A stretch of 64,000 nt of DNA from Phytoseiulus persimilis (Eukaryota > Arthropoda > Arachnida > Mesostigmata > Phytoseiidae): assembly GCA_037576195.1 (NCBI GenBank), contig CM075104.1, forward strand, positions 23,576,211 through 23,640,210. The letters are read 5' to 3'. Of this stretch, positions 1-14,000 are shown one piece after another. How positions within the stretch are numbered: the stretch's first letter is position 1; each line of letters begins with the position of its first letter. A program made the position numbers and the translations under genes. The notes beneath the pieces were generated by a model. The model was not told the origin of the DNA and did not search any database. It saw nothing but the letters and a program-made list of their open reading frames with translations.

Positions 1-69
1 TGATGACAGCGACCGATGCTGTTTCGGACCAGGAGAGAAAGTTGCTGCCCGTGCGGGCTGTGCGCTAAG

Positions 70-173
70 AAGATGATGAAGAAATCGAAGCCGTCGTTTC
101 GCCTGGCGGCCACTTGTCGCCAGATTCCACCACCGCCGCCAACAACAACGCGCCGCCAGTAGCGGCGGCGTAA
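70..173 (+). CDS. possible last exon of a gene starting left of the window
   Basis: After a possible acceptor (CTAAG, AG at 68-69) a frame runs to a TAA at 171-173. It encodes an acidic stretch (EDDEEIEAVV) followed by a Ser/Pro/Ala/Asn-rich tail ending in PPVAAA. Its third codon positions are GC-rich, like the confirmed genes here. The same frame upstream of the acceptor is closed by TAA at 66-68, so without an intron this would be 3' UTR of a protein ending there. No AATAAA follows closely. The family is not recognised. The call rests only on codon character and a plausible splice site. Confidence 0.28.
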
Positions 174-633
174 CAGGATGCAGCCATCGGCGCGAAATCT
201 TATCGAAAAATATTGAACACACAGATCAACGGCAGACGCTTTCGAGGGAGCGGGAGGGTTTACTTTTCGATCACGCAATACGATTTGTGAAAGCTCCGCA
301 ATTTTTGCGCATCTCGTGGCTTGAAGCCGAGCCCGATCGGGCGACGACCAAGAAAACGACACCGTATCGCCAAAGTCGGCCAGGACGATAACGGGCTCCA
401 TAGTTTCGGGCTTCTTGTAGCTGAGTTCGGACTTCTGCTTTCTGTTTCGTCCGCCGGTTCCGAAGCGATCGTCTAAAAAAGAAACTGGCGTCACTCGGCA
501 AGCTTCAAAGTCCAACACCAAGTGACTAACAGCCGTGCAGCCCTGCCTTTCACCCTTCAAATCATTTTCGCGCGGATTCCCCGAAGCGCCGAAGGAGTTA
601 GTTGGCGCTAAATGTTAGCACTCGGCGCCTCGG

Positions 634-656
634 TCTCTCTCTCTCTCTCTCTCTCT
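634..656. repeat. (TC)n microsatellite
   Basis: An uninterrupted TC dinucleotide run of 23 bases lies in non-coding sequence. Confidence 0.95.
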
Positions 657-3600
657 TCATTTTTGAACCGGATCAACGAGCGAGCACGATTAGAACTTGC
701 TTTCTTCTTGAACTTGCCTTTGACCCTGACCTGCACGTGGTCCTATTTCGATAGGACCGTGGACGGCTCGCCCGACCTTCCTACCGGCTGACTGTCCGCC
801 CTGGTTAGACAGGTTCCCTGTTGTTGGGATAGATGAGCCGGCTTCAACAAACAATTTGGCTCTCCCTGTTGTCGTCGTTGGTGCTCATCAAAATATTTGG
901 AGGCATCTGATAGCCTCCTCGTTCTGGGTACGGGGCCACGATGTCTGAACTGAAAACTGCAGCCCGTTCAAGAGATTTTATCGTCTGGCATACTCAGCCG
1001 TCGCCCGCGCTGCGTTTTTTCTGTCTGTGATCGTTGCTTTCAAGCTCTCGCTCCAGTTGGTGGTTCCCACTCCGCGCCACCGCATCGGATCGGGAATTCT
1101 CTGACCTTTCTGAATTTTTTGCGCGGTTTCGACTTCCGAATGAGAACCTGATTTGATGGTGGGGCGGTCACAGGCCTCAGTCTCGTAGATGTTGGCGTCG
1201 GACCCTGCGCTTCGGATGAATCGACGGTAACTCCGGGGCTCACGAGGGCAGCGACGACGGTGCGGGAGTCCACTTGTTGGAGGGACGTTTGAAACCTCCT
1301 GGCGAACTTCCTCTCAGGAAGATCGGGTAAAAACGCACCATCGTGCCCGTGTGACGTGGTGGTCTTTTACCCGTCGCAGTTTTGGCAGAGGGGACAACAT
1401 TGTGTTCATGTGACGACTCCATGCCCACTCGCTCGTTTTCTTGTGACCTTGCGGGAGCGATGAGTGTTCCGGGCTTGACAAGAAGAATTCGTTTCGGAAA
1501 CGTCCGTTTTTACCTTTGGGTGCCGCTCGTTTGCTCGAAGTCTGCCGGAACATCACCCCAGTACGAATCAAAGATTTCGGCATCGACAACCTGAGGACGG
1601 AACCCGGCTGGTTCTGGTTAGGTGAGAAGCTTGCTCGGGTGACCACGATTGGAAATGGTCACCATGTCGCTCATTGTGCGCGGCCCGCGTCATGCAACCG
1701 AACCGAATAATTGCCGGCTTCGTATCTGTCTTCGACGAAAGTGACTAACAATTTGTCTTCGAGATGAGCGATTCTGTCGTTTGCTTCGCTCCTGCCGGCG
1801 ACGATCATATCCCTGTTTGCATCGACGGTTTAGGGTCTTCCAACCTTAACGATCGTCGTGGGCAAGCGCCGAAGATGCCCTCTTTTCCCGCTTGATTCTC
1901 TGGTCTGGACCGGGATGACGTTTCGCTTCCACTTTCAGCGCGATATCAAAACGAACGGAGACATTTTCGCCGCGGAAGTGTGTGACGCGGCTGGCTACTC
2001 TATGTTATTGGTTTTATTATTGCTCGAGTCGCGACCGACTCCGACATAACCTGTTCCCGAACGCCCCTTCGACTCGCGACTCATTATCCTGTTCAGCGGA
2101 TGATTGCCCATGAGAAGTGTTGGTTGCTGGAACTGATGACCACAAAATGGTACACCACCATCAATCTCTGGTGGAAGCGTCGCGAGCTTTTCTCGTCACA
2201 TCGAGCCGTATTTCGCGAAATGAAGAGTTTCCCTTGCCTTGGGAGTGACCGAACTCGTCGAAGCTTCGAGTACAGAGCCGGCGGGGCGTCTCGAGGAACG
2301 CGAACACGGCGCGAGTGCTCCGGGGCAGCACGATCGCACGGCGTCCGCTTAGACGAGAGTGTCGGAGACCCTTCGGGGTGACAAGTTCAGCGGGAGGTAG
2401 CCGTGAGAGTCGCGGCCTCGTGGGAAGTCATGCATTGTTTATATCGGTCGGTAAGTTTTAATAAGAGCGGCATGACAAAGACGATGACCAGGATGAAATA
2501 TACAGCGGAGATAGCGGCGGCGTGCACCTAGTACCCATCTCGTTTTCGTCAGAAAGGGACCCCCTGATTGTCAGGCCTCTTCTGTAGAATGCTTCGTGAT
2601 CTGCGTCCGTGACTTCAGCGACGACTTGCCCCTCGCGATGACCTGAGCGTCCGAGGAATCGTCGTAGAGACGGACGGACCAACCGACCGCGATATCCAAA
2701 CGGTAGCCACTCGGGCAAATTTGCCTCTTTCGTCTCCCGGAGAAGAAGACGACGAAGAGCCGGTGGCGGCTCCTCTACCATCAAGTCAACAGCGGCTCCA
2801 GCGATAGACGCCGGGCACTGAAAAGAGATTGCCTTTCGCTGCTTCGGAGAATCTCGTCTCGTGGAATAAGCAAGAGTACGTTTCTGGCTACAAGTTCGCA
2901 GCCAGCCAAGCGAGAAGTTCCTCGTTGCGTCATTGTCTTGCGGCTGATCACAGCCCCAACCCTACGACTTCACGAAACAGCAGCCGAGCCGGCTTCAGTG
3001 GTTGTCACAGAAAAAAAAAAAAAGCTGATACGACGAACCGCCGGCGAGCCTTCTAGGCTTTTCCTCGTCTTGAAACACCCAGTGTCTCGAGGGGCAGATT
3101 TTCATTTGTTTGTTTCTGTTCTGAACCCCGCCTGTCACCGACGCCGTTCGAGATGTGGCTTGGCGTGGAGAATCGCTCCGGCCTCACCAAATTTACATGA
3201 GCGCCAACCCCACCCAGGGTTCGATTCTGCCTTCTCTCGGTGACTCGTTTATAGCCCGAGTTATGGAAGCCGGGGGCTAGGCAGAAGTTGATCTCTGCGA
3301 AGACTGGGGCAATCCCCGAGACTCGCGTTAAAACTCGCCTTCGAAGCGTTCTCTTATTTTCGTTCACCTGAAACCACACCTGATTCTGTTGTACGCCGTT
3401 CTCCCGTGCGTTGGGGGTGCTCGAGCGGTGGCGCCCTACGTTAACTACGTCGTCCCCGCATCTGTTCGCTCGAGATTTGGCCACAGGTGCCGTTGCTCAA
3501 GTGACTCACGCGGTTCCCACACTCGGCAGCCAGCCGCCTATCTTCCTTTCGTTTCTTGCTTTCATCTTCCTTTCTCGCTGCTGGAACACGCACGTATCAA

Positions 3601-6600
3601 GACGGCCTGTCCGTCAGGTACACAGTCTGCGCGTCGTCCGGTGTATGTACTGTTTAGCCATGCAGATTTTTCCTCTCTCTCTCAGGATGGAACTCTCCGT
3701 TCTCTCTTCACCTGTTCCGTACACTAACGATCAGCCCTGAGCCCCTGGATTTGCTCCGACCGGAGTCCACCTGAAAGGATCCGAGCTCCTCAGGAGCCTT
3801 CCGATTTTTGCCGATCGTCTACGGTGCTCATTAACTCAAACTCAAAGGGAGAGAGAGAGCCCGCGGAAAAGACCCCTTCTGACATATTTAGGAGAAGGCG
3901 GGATCGACTCCGAGACTTCCTCGAAGATTTATTTCTCCCAGATCGGAAAAACGATCGAGCGCGCGAGGGAACTGATTGGATTCAGGCTTTTCTCGTTCCG
4001 TCTCCATCCGTCCGACTGCGTATTTATTTTTATTCTTGTTCGTCGAACGACATTTGAACGATTTATTTGAAAGGGATTCTTCTTTCCGAACCCATGCTAC
4101 GTCGAAGTCGGGACGATTCCCGTCGGATCGAACACGAAATTGTTACTTCGTCAGTTGAAAATCATCGGTGTCTCTCAAAGCGCTCCCTCGACGACGGGCT
4201 CTCGCTCACTTCTTTTCTGCTTGCTCGCTTTCGTTCGATTCATCCTGCTTTTCCGCAGTTCCAAGACCTACCGTATATCAATCTTCGAAGGCGAGCCGGA
4301 GGATTTGCGAAGGCATCCGTTCGGTCCCGACGAATAATTCTCTTTTCTCTTCCATTTGGCCGTTTGGAAATTTTCTGGGAACGCGTCTTCGTTCGTCTAA
4401 CGACTTCTGCTCGCCAGGCTGTTGCTTTTGTTTGTCACTGAAACTCTATGTATGTGTCTATAGGAGCGCCACGAATTCGAAAACATGGGTTCAGGGCAAA
4501 ACCTGGTTCAACAACCCAACAGCGAGTGAGCGAGCGAATGCTGCTGGAAATCACCTCGAGGGGAACTTTCGTGGGAGCCGGACGTTCTCCGATCTTCACT
4601 GGCCAGTGGACGATCAAGTTTTTGGGGAAGTACCCGCGGTGAACATAACCATTGCTGTCAACGAGTACTTTCGGGTGCGAGCTGACCACGAACTTGCCTC
4701 GATGGCCGCGCGCACTTCGTGATGGCGTTCTCATCGAGTTCCGGATACTCCTCTGGAAATTCTCAAGAGCGAGGGAAGCTATTAATGGATTCATCACGGG
4801 CTGGCGTGCGCGTCCGACGCTGCAAGGTCGAAATCTGTTTTTACTTTTGTTGAAAAAAGGCGATCGTCACGACTCCGCTCGTCGGAGAAAACAGGCAACA
4901 GGTTTTTTGAGGCGCTCGTTCCCGTCGGAACCGATTCCCGCGTCGGAGCTATCGAACGGATCAGGGGGGATCTGTCCCGTGGTCGATGTCGTCGTTTGAG
5001 TCCAGATCGTTTGATTCGTATTCGTCCGTGGGTGTCGGAGTGGATTGCCGTTGACAGTTTGATGGTACAGATTTTGCGAAAATACGAACATTGCAACTTC
5101 ATAAACTTTCGGCGGCCGGTCGGTTGCCTTCTGGCAGGAATCACGCCAACCGAAGAAGTAACGACAGCCGCTGTGACCGTTGCTGGTTTTTCATCCGCCG
5201 TTGCCGCCTCAAGTCCGCCTGCCAACCGGGCAAGAGCAAAATGATAATTTTGGAAGCGTCGTGTTTAACGCAATATTCGGGAAGCGTTCCGTCTCAAGCG
5301 GGCGCAAGGGCATCACGTAGACCCCGATGGTTTGCTGACGAATCGTTTGACTATTTTTCTCCGTCGTTGCCATTTTTCGACGCTTGCCGTCTGACTTTGG
5401 GACCGCGCTATACCGCTGCGCCCGATCAATACGTGTTGGCTGGTGAGCCAGTCGAATGTTCGGAAGAAGCGACAACGAGGAAAAACGAACGCTTCCATCC
5501 ACTTCGGTTCACGCACTTGCGGTTCGCTCTTCGACCTCGTCGAAGACGTCTTGAGGCGTGTTATCGGTTAGTCGCCTTTCGTGGGCGTGCGCATCCATCC
5601 TCTGACCGAGGAGATCATTAGGATCCTCTCATATAGAAGTTGCGCGGCGCGCGCACTTTGATTATTGATGAGGCAAGCTTCCATTGCTGAAGGGCGCTCG
5701 TTTTCAGCATTGCCAACTGCCTTCCGGATGCGCTGATCAGCTAGATTCGACGCAAGCCTCCAACAAGTCCGCATCGCCCGTTTTGGCGGCTTTTCTGCAG
5801 CGCGTCTCCCACAATCACTCTTTTTGTTCGCGGCCTTTCGCCTCGAGGATATTTTTCGCGCACTTTCGAATCAGCGCATCTTTGGGCTATGTTTCACTCG
5901 GCTCCGTTCCTGGAGCTCCCTGCACCGCCTGGAGAAGAGGCGATCCGACCAACTTTCCCAGCCCCCGGTCTTCAGAGGTCGTCCGAGCTAAACTCCAAGA
6001 AAAACTCAGACCTGATTAGTGACCCGACCCAGAGGTTTGAAGATGCCGATTTCAACAAGCGATCAGGTGTCCCCGCGGTGGCTGGATCGCCCGCCCGGAC
6101 GGGCAGGTGGTGGGTCGTTCGGCCAGCTGAGTCAGCCCCGAAGAGCCGTTTAGAAAGTTGTCCGAAGAGCCGGGGAAGTGAATAAACCACCAAACAACGG
6201 AATCATCAACACCACCGCCGCAGTTTCGGGAACTCGGTAGAAATCGGAATGGGAAAATAGAACTTCCGAATTTCCTGTGAACGGGTCCGGCCTACAGCGA
6301 CTGAGCCGGTCAGTTGACGAGCGGACAGATGACCGAGCCAATGGATAGAGAGAGAGAGATGAGGAATTTGCGTAACAAAAGCAACGGCAGCCGTGAAAGC
6401 ATGGGCCCGGCGGCGACGGGTTCGGGATCCATTGACCCTACGACGGCTTCGACGGTGATTTCGATTGACAGTTGACGGCTGGCTTTGAACAACGTTTGAC
6501 GATTATCCACACAAACACTGGCACAAGGATTTCCGAGGGAGATTGTAGACGCTGAAGAGGATGTTGGACATCGAGCTCGTGTCGAGCGCGGACTCGATGG

Positions 6601-7261
6601 ATGAGGAGCAACTCCCGCAGTGGGGGAGGACGAGGGTCTGTCCCAATTCCGTCGAGGACTTTTGAGAATCCGAGGGATCTGTTGTCCATGAATCGCTTTC
6701 CCGGATCCTCCCACACGGCGGGCGATCGGCTGGGCGGCAAGTCACAAGAAACTGATTCTGGAACGGACAACAGCTAGAAGTGAGAATCAAGCCGACTGAA
6801 CTCCTACAGACGGACTGCTCGAGCTGGCCCACCATGTGCGCTTTCCATCGGTGCTTTTGGTGCTGTCACACTTTCGTACTGCATCCGTTCGGATCGAGGG
6901 ATCACGGCGAGGAAGAATAGCTATCCCACTCCTATTTCTTCTTCGACGACCGACCGACTCCCCGGCACGCAGAAAACGCTGATTTCTGTCCACGGAGGAG
7001 TTCCGGACTCGTCAGCCGCGGTTTCCTCTCTGAATCCCGCATGCGTGTCAGCCACCTAGGCGCGAAGCCTGATTGCCTTCGGCAGATCCCAATTAGGCGG
7101 TGACCCGAGCCGGTAGTGGTTCCGACGAAGACTTCCTTCAGGCGTGGCGGTAATGTCGCCGGGCTTCTGCGTCAGACACTCGGACTTTGAAGAACAAACG
7201 GATGGACGGACGGATAAACAGCGACAACAACAACAACGGTTGCCGCATGATCTGACCGAAT

Positions 7262-7300
7262 TTAAATGGCGCGCCCCTCACTTGTCGCCATTTAATGGCG
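7262..7300. promoter_or_regulatory. nested palindromes with GCCATTT cores
   Basis: TTAAATGGCG at 7262-7271 pairs perfectly with CGCCATTTAA at 7286-7295 (10-bp arms, 14-nt loop). The second arm also forms its own near-perfect palindrome, CGCCATT-T-AATGGCG, at 7286-7300. GCCATTT matches the core site of Pho/YY1-type zinc-finger proteins. The site is about 700 bases upstream of the rhophilin ATG, so a promoter or enhancer role is possible but is only inference. Confidence 0.3.
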
Positions 7301-8003
7301 GCGGCGACTTCAGCGATGATGGCTATGGCGAGATGCAACAATGCCTCTAAGTGTTCCGTCGTCGCTGTGGTCCACTAAAACTTGAGTAGTTCACCAGTCC
7401 GACGCCGGTAGTGACCGCCGGCACAGTGGCATGTGGGCTGACTAGCTCCGCGGAATCTTCGTTGAATTTCGTGCTTTTTCGACGGATTGAGTGCGTCGAG
7501 GCTTTTCCGAACTTCGTGGAATGTGCTTCGTGGATCTCCGCCGGATTCAGCGTCAATACAGGACTGCAACTGAGACAACATCGGAAAGGCCCCGTTTAGG
7601 AGATACCAGTGATCCCGGTTCACGATGTTTGTTTTCACTCCCTTGGCAAGCCTCTGAAGTCGGATTCTTTCTGTGCTCTCTGAGCGGTCGCGAGGCTTAG
7701 TGTCACAAGGGACTGATAGAACCGCGGCTCAGCAAACTCCGACAGGGGATCTTGCCGAGCTTCTGCTGACTAGGACTTTGAGACGACACAGGTGACATGG
7801 CGCACCGACTCCGAGAGCATACTTGACATACTTTCGCTCGATCAATCGATCGGTATCGGCGACTCGACTCTCCGCGAGGATACCCCCCGAAGGTCTGTGA
7901 GTCTTTTCATCCGTCAGTCGGTCGGTCCCTGTGCGTCAGTCCTTGTCTTCGGACGGAGAGAGGTGATTGCTCAGAAACGAACGATCACCGGAAAAGTGTC
8001 ACC

Positions 8004-11000
8004 ATGCCGGGCGAAGATTGGGTGTTCGGAATGGAACACCTGAAGACGGAACTCGACCCGGAAAACGAAACTCCGTTCGTTTTCCAATTTAAGGTAACTG
8101 CATAAATTAGAAGAGATTGCCGTGGAGGCCTCTGTGCTTGTCATCTGGGGACCGACATTGTGCCACCGTGATTGATGTTCCGACCGATTATCTCCAGAGC
8201 GGCTTCAGCTTTGAACGAGGGGCGGTTTGCCCGACCAGTTGTGTTATCGGTGTTCGTCAACTTTTCGACGGACAACCCTGCGAGCGAACTGCATTCGAAC
8301 CTGACGAGATGGCCCATTGGTCAGCGTGACCTGCATTGTAGACGCAGGCTCGCAATGCTCCCGAAATCGAGCAGCCGCCGGGCTTTGGGGAGGAGACAGT
8401 GGTGAAGAGTTTACTGTTTTTGTGTTTGGGACTTCGCTTGACGTTTGCGTGGCGATGTTCACGTGCCCGTGTGCGTGCTCGGATCCGAAAGGCCGGAGCG
8501 CTGTGCTCGGTTGACAAATACAATGGTTTCGCAAACAACGACGTCCGCAGGATATTCACCCAGTGCGCAGAGTAAATGCGAAGGATCCGCAAAAGTGAAA
8601 ATCCGCGAACAATGTGCGGTCAGAAATTCAGGGGCCGGCCGCCCCTCTGAATTCCGCAGGTTCCCGTCTCGTCCCGTACCGCTTGATTCACTCCTCGAGT
8701 TCGCCGGGAGACCACAACTGAAATAGTTCTGAAAAATATCCCCATTGTTCCAAAGCAAATCCTGTTCGGAGCTGATTGACCAGCGAGGGAATGCTGTCTG
8801 TGTTTGCGTGGAGCCTCGATAGATGCTCGGAGGGGAAAGCAACGGTATAGCCGCCAGGCAGAGGAATCTTCAGGCCTCAGACATTGCCTGGTCGGTTAAG
8901 AATACCGTCGCAGGTTTTCGTCGCTTGTGTTCTCTTCAATCGGCCCTCTCTCTGTGTGAGCTCTGCACCAGACGAAAGAAGCTGACACAATGAAAGCCGT
9001 TCTGGGGCTAACCGCTCGCCCCAAACAACGCGGACCCCAAGGACGATCTCGCTGAGTGGGGCGACAGCGAGACATTCTTCGTCCTATTTCGCACGATAGA
9101 TGGTTTCGATGTCGGTCAGTCGCTCGTTCTTCTAAACCAATCTCAGTCCGAGCCGACTCGGTTAGTCCGCGCGAGTGTTCACCTGGCTGCCGTCTAGCTC
9201 ATGGTCTGCGCAGCCGTCCGTCCGCCCGCCCGCCCGCCCGCTCGGCCGGCCGGCTGATTGTTCGGTCAGCGGGTTGAGATTTACGGCTCGAAAGGAGGCC
9301 CCGCGGCACCCCGAGCTAAATAAATTCCGAGTTTCTGGCGGCACGGTCGTGCACGACCTCCAGACCCGGTTTATGATAGATTACTCTCCGCGACAAGTTT
9401 TAACACTGTCGGCGGCACCAAGTCCCCGTCAGTGGATGATTCGTACGCGATTCCGAGCAAACGGAACGTGCTTCAAGCGTGTTGCAACGTTACCGGCGAA
9501 CGTTGATTGGGTTGCGCGAATTTCTTCCGGAAGTGGCGGCGAAGGAAACGCTGGCGGTCGTCCTACATGGCGTCCGCAACCGATAGTTAGCGGTCAAACG
9601 GGCGAACAAACTGATTCACTCGATGGTTTCGTAGAGTTTTTCGGCCGTATCGATTGATGCTGCCGCGGAGTTTTCGGCGTCTTTTGTCATTCCGCTCGAT
9701 GACAGACGACAATTTGTCCACCCGTTCGATGAGCCAGTTTGTGTTTTCAATTTCGGCTGTCGCGGGCTAGAGAATGAGGAGAAGCCCCCCGCTCGACGTG
9801 AATGGCTTGTTTGCGGCCCTGTGTTGTTTTTTGAGATAGTCCTGGTGGGATTGTCTTCTTTATTTTTCTGAATAACTGGATTGAGTGATGAATGGCGACG
9901 CATTAATCACGAATGAAAATCTGACGCAGGAGAATGAACGGTGGTTCAACATTCGTAAAATGGGCAACTGCTGCTAATCCCGCGCCCAGTTATCCGGAGC
10001 ATCGGTTGTGTCCGTTGCTTGTGACGCTCAGATGGAGGCTTTGTTTACCACCATGCTGTTATCACCGTACGCCTCGTAGCGCGTTTGTTCAGGCTATCGT
10101 GATAATTCTTTTTCAAGGGTTGCTGGGACCACTTTCCTGGAACTTCCGTCTGGACTGAGGGTTGTCGCCTCGGTGTGCGACACACGGCTCCGGACGGCGA
10201 ACGCTAAAAGATGATACGACAACGCTAACAAGAGTTTCGTACTTTTCAGGGCTCCGATCCAAGAGCAGCCACCTGTCGCGGCAAAATGCAATTCCGACGA
10301 TCCAAGCTCAACAATGAGATCACGAAACAGATCCACATCCGTGACGGCGCTGAAAAACTTTACAAGTGAGTCTAATACACTGCGTTGCATAAACTGTGAC
10401 TTGGAAATTGACCGCCAGAGCTCTTTCGAGCTGCTCTGGATTCTCCGGACGTAGTGCAAGCCATTAATCACTGTACGTGTTTGATGTTCCGGACGAGCGT
10501 TCGCTTGTCCGTTCGTTTCTGAAACAGTTTCTGTAAATTCACGTCCGTCGTGGAAGTCAGCGCCCACACTTCCAGCGCTCAAGTCCGCTAATACTGTTCC
10601 GGCAAACGCTTTCGTGGCAATCCGGACTTAGTATGCATGGGAAGCATTATGGAGAAAAAGGGGCGACAATAACGATCTGGAATTCCCGATGCTTGGCGGT
10701 CGAGCGACAGCAGCCCGCTTCCCATCCGACGCAACACCGTCAACACCGGGAGCCCTTTAGAATCTGAAACAGCCATCCGCGCGGTCCCGAATGGAGCTCT
10801 CACGAGGTTTTTGGTGCCCTCTCGCTTCCGTTGGAGATGCCGATGGACGGTTTTCGCGACTTCGGAGCTGCGCGTCCGCCCCTTCTGTCCCGTGGTTGGC
10901 GGGCACCTTCGGAAGCATTGGAAAATGACTGGAGGACTTCGTTGAATCAGAGAGGGAACGGTTGTTGGAACACCACCGAATGTGACCGAAGACGGGAGTT

Positions 11001-14000
11001 TCGCAATGCCAGAAGCTCTTGAGCAACGCGGGGAGATCGGTTTACGGCGTTGGGAGTTTTTGTAGATCAATGTTTGCTCGCGTAGATCGCGTTAACGGAA
11101 CATTTGTAGACTGGCGGTTCGCCGTGGGCCGACTGGAAGTACATAGCGGAGTGTAGGACGAGCCGTGGTTTCTGCCGAGCGCGACTCATGGCCTTCACGA
11201 ATGAAAGAACCGAACAGATTGACAGAAGAAGCTGCTCGTTCGCGCTGCATGCGCCGAGTGCAAACAGGCGGTCGCTCGGTTAGTTCACCGATCTTGGGAC
11301 CCGATATTGGGACCTTTAGCCAAACAACTCGCTCCGTCAGTAGTCGATAAAGCTCTCACTCAGACTAACCCACGTCACTGCTATTGGCGTGGAAACGAAG
11401 AAAAAGAAAATCGACAGCAACCGAAACTTCCACCAGACTGAATCAGATGACACGAAAGCTTTCCGCGAGACGGGGAAAGACGCCGACGAGCTGTGGCGGA
11501 ATCACCGGCTTCGAATTGTTTTGGTATTTCGGATTTCTCTGTGCTTGTCAGATCAGACATTTCTGCCAGTTGTAACTGTCGCGTTCGATGATCATATCGA
11601 TGAGACCGCAGCGCTACGAAAGTTGGCGTGCCGAGCCCCGGGAAGTTCCGGGAAGCTCTTCATTTGCGATCTGTCACCCCTAGTGTAACAGTAAATCATC
11701 AAATGCCAATTGCGAGTCGATCCGATCGCTTGCTGTCTGCGCCGCTGTCGTGTTCGGAGGCTCCCGATCGTCGTAGCGGTGGCGGCTGGAAGAGCGAGCT
11801 AACGAGCTCGAGAATTCCGTCCGTTAGTCGTTCGGAAATGTTGTCAGCGGGTTGACAGAAAGAATGTTCAGCGATGGACGGATGTTTGACTTTGAAATAT
11901 CGCAACGAGCTGCGTCCATGGAGCCTTCATCGCTGGCTCGGCTTTGAGAGGTTTCTGTCGTGGGCACGATCGTGTCTTTGTATAGAATTTCCAAGGGAAC
12001 GACTCCGTGTATCCGAAGTTGCCCGACACAACTCCTCGGAAGCTTGTTGTTTTGCACAACCCGGGAGAAAAACACCGTCGAGGAGTCCGTTCCAAAAATG
12101 AAGAGAAGACCGCCTTGCCCAACCACCGCGCTCCAGCCTCTTCCAACTTCCATATATCGAGCTCTGTCGTGTTTCCCAACTCGGAAGAGATCGCCCGTCT
12201 ACCAGACCACTAATCGCTCGCTCCCAAATCTTTCAGAGCCACAAACAACAAGAAGCTCAAAGAAACGGTGGCGCTGGAACTCAGCTTCCTGAATTCGAAT
12301 CTCCAACTCCTCAAAGAACAACTCGCTGAACTCAACAGTTCCGTACAGATGTACCAAAACGAAAAGTGAGTGCTGTTTGTCCTGAGTTTTCAAAGCGCAT
12401 GAGGATCACTTATCAGCACGATCCCGTCTCGACTCCTTCGTGCTCACAATTTTCCGCCCCCGACGAGCTTCGAGCTAAATATATGTTTCCTTCCGCTCCA
12501 GTCAATCGCAGATCGTCCCGATGATTCCTCTGGGCCTCAAGGAAACGAAAGACATCGAGTTCGTCAACGCATTCACCGACTTCATCACTGATCACTACGG
12601 GGAGGACCCCGAACCCTATCAGAAAGCCATTCGAGAGTTCCAGGCCGTGCGGCAGGCTGCGCGCACTCCGAGTCGCGATCAAGCCGGAGTTCAGCTCCTG
12701 TTCGAATACTACAACCTCCTGTATTTCGTCGATCGCCGCTTCTTCCACCCGAAGTCGTCCGCTATTCACTTCGAATGGTTCGATTCGCTGACCGGTGTCC
12801 CCTCGACTCAGAAAACGGTCGCTTTCGAGAAGGCTTCCGTTCTGTTCAACATTTCCGCGCTCTACACCCAGATCGGGGCGAGACAGGATCGGAGAAACCA
12901 CGCCGGCATTGACGCAGCCGTCGATTCGTTTCTGAGAGCCGCGGGCATGTTTTGCTACATCAGAGACAACTTCAGCAAACCGCCGTCGATGGACCTGAAC
13001 CTCACGACGCTTGAATGCCTCTCGAACATAATGCTGGCCCAGGCTCGCGAGTGTTTGTTCGAGAAGTTGGTTCTCTGTGAGCCCAAGGGCTTGCTCCACT
13101 TCATCGAGATCGGTCAGGAGGCGGCAGAGGTGGCGGAGGTTTATTCCCACGTGCACAAGCTCATCGCCGAGCCGCCTGTCAAAGATTACTTGCCATACTC
13201 CTGGATCAGTCTGCTGTCGGTCAAAGCCGAGCACTACAGGGCCGTTGCTCATTACTACGTCGCTTGCGGCCTCCTCGACCACAAGGGTGAATTGAACGAC
13301 GTTCACAAGAGAACCCTGGAGTACCTCCATGTGCAGGATCAGGACGCGGTCTGCATCGATATTCGAGTGCCGCGTACAGCCGATGAAAGGATACAGCTCG
13401 GCAAGGCCCACTTGCACGAATCGCTGCTTCTGCACGAAGAAGCTCTGCGACTTCATCGCATGTGCCGCCAACTGCGCCACGTGGACAACCTTCAGTCGAA
13501 GCTGAGGTCGGACCATGACGTGGCCATAGACAAGTACGCTCAAATCGAACAAGAAGACGATTTCAACCAGGTCTTCGACCCACCCCAGCTACAACGTGAG
13601 TACTAGCTCCGAGAACTACTTTGAATCCACACCCTGGAATCCTGAAGCCTTCGAATTTTGATTGAGAACAATTAGCAATCAATCACTTGGTATTGCAGCG
13701 TCGACGAAGTACCAGCTCACTCTGACCCCGCCGGATTTCTCCGCGTACAAGATGAAAGACCCCTTCCACGAACTCGGTCCGATCAGTGTCTTCAGCGCAC
13801 GACAGCAGTGGACTTCGATGCGGAAAGCCCACATGAAGCGAGAGAAAAACGAAACGTTCGGGTTCAGCGTCAAGGGAGATTCCCCGACTGTCGTCGCTGG
13901 CGTCGAGCCCTGTTCTCTAGCCGAGGTAAGTTCGGTGCTGGCTCTGAACCGTGTTCCCTCGGATGCTTACCATGTTTTGAGAGTCGTGGAGCGTCGCGGG

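Larger units (their letters stand above)
174..8003. other. long stretch without a convincing gene
   Basis: I see no ORF here with recognisable homology or a consistent exon chain. It contains a (TC)n microsatellite at 634-656, a poly(A) tract at about 3011-3023, ORFs open on both strands at 4168-4797, and nested AATGGCG/CGCCATT palindromes at 7262-7300. The last few hundred bases should hold the rhophilin promoter and 5' UTR, because the rhophilin ATG is at 8004. I could not place a transcription start. Confidence 0.6.

Noticed and set aside
1516-1710. Kinase-like text (VRIKDFGIDNL)
   Set aside because: The DFG resemblance stands alone, with no other kinase motif in the surrounding frames.
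3200-3230. GGTTCGATTC as a possible tRNA B box
   Set aside because: The flanking bases do not form a T-arm stem and there is no upstream A box.
12413-13552. 379-codon open frame antisense to rhophilin exon 4
   Set aside because: It lies opposite the BRO1-coding exon, whose protein is strongly conserved. The antisense opening is a by-product of codon bias.
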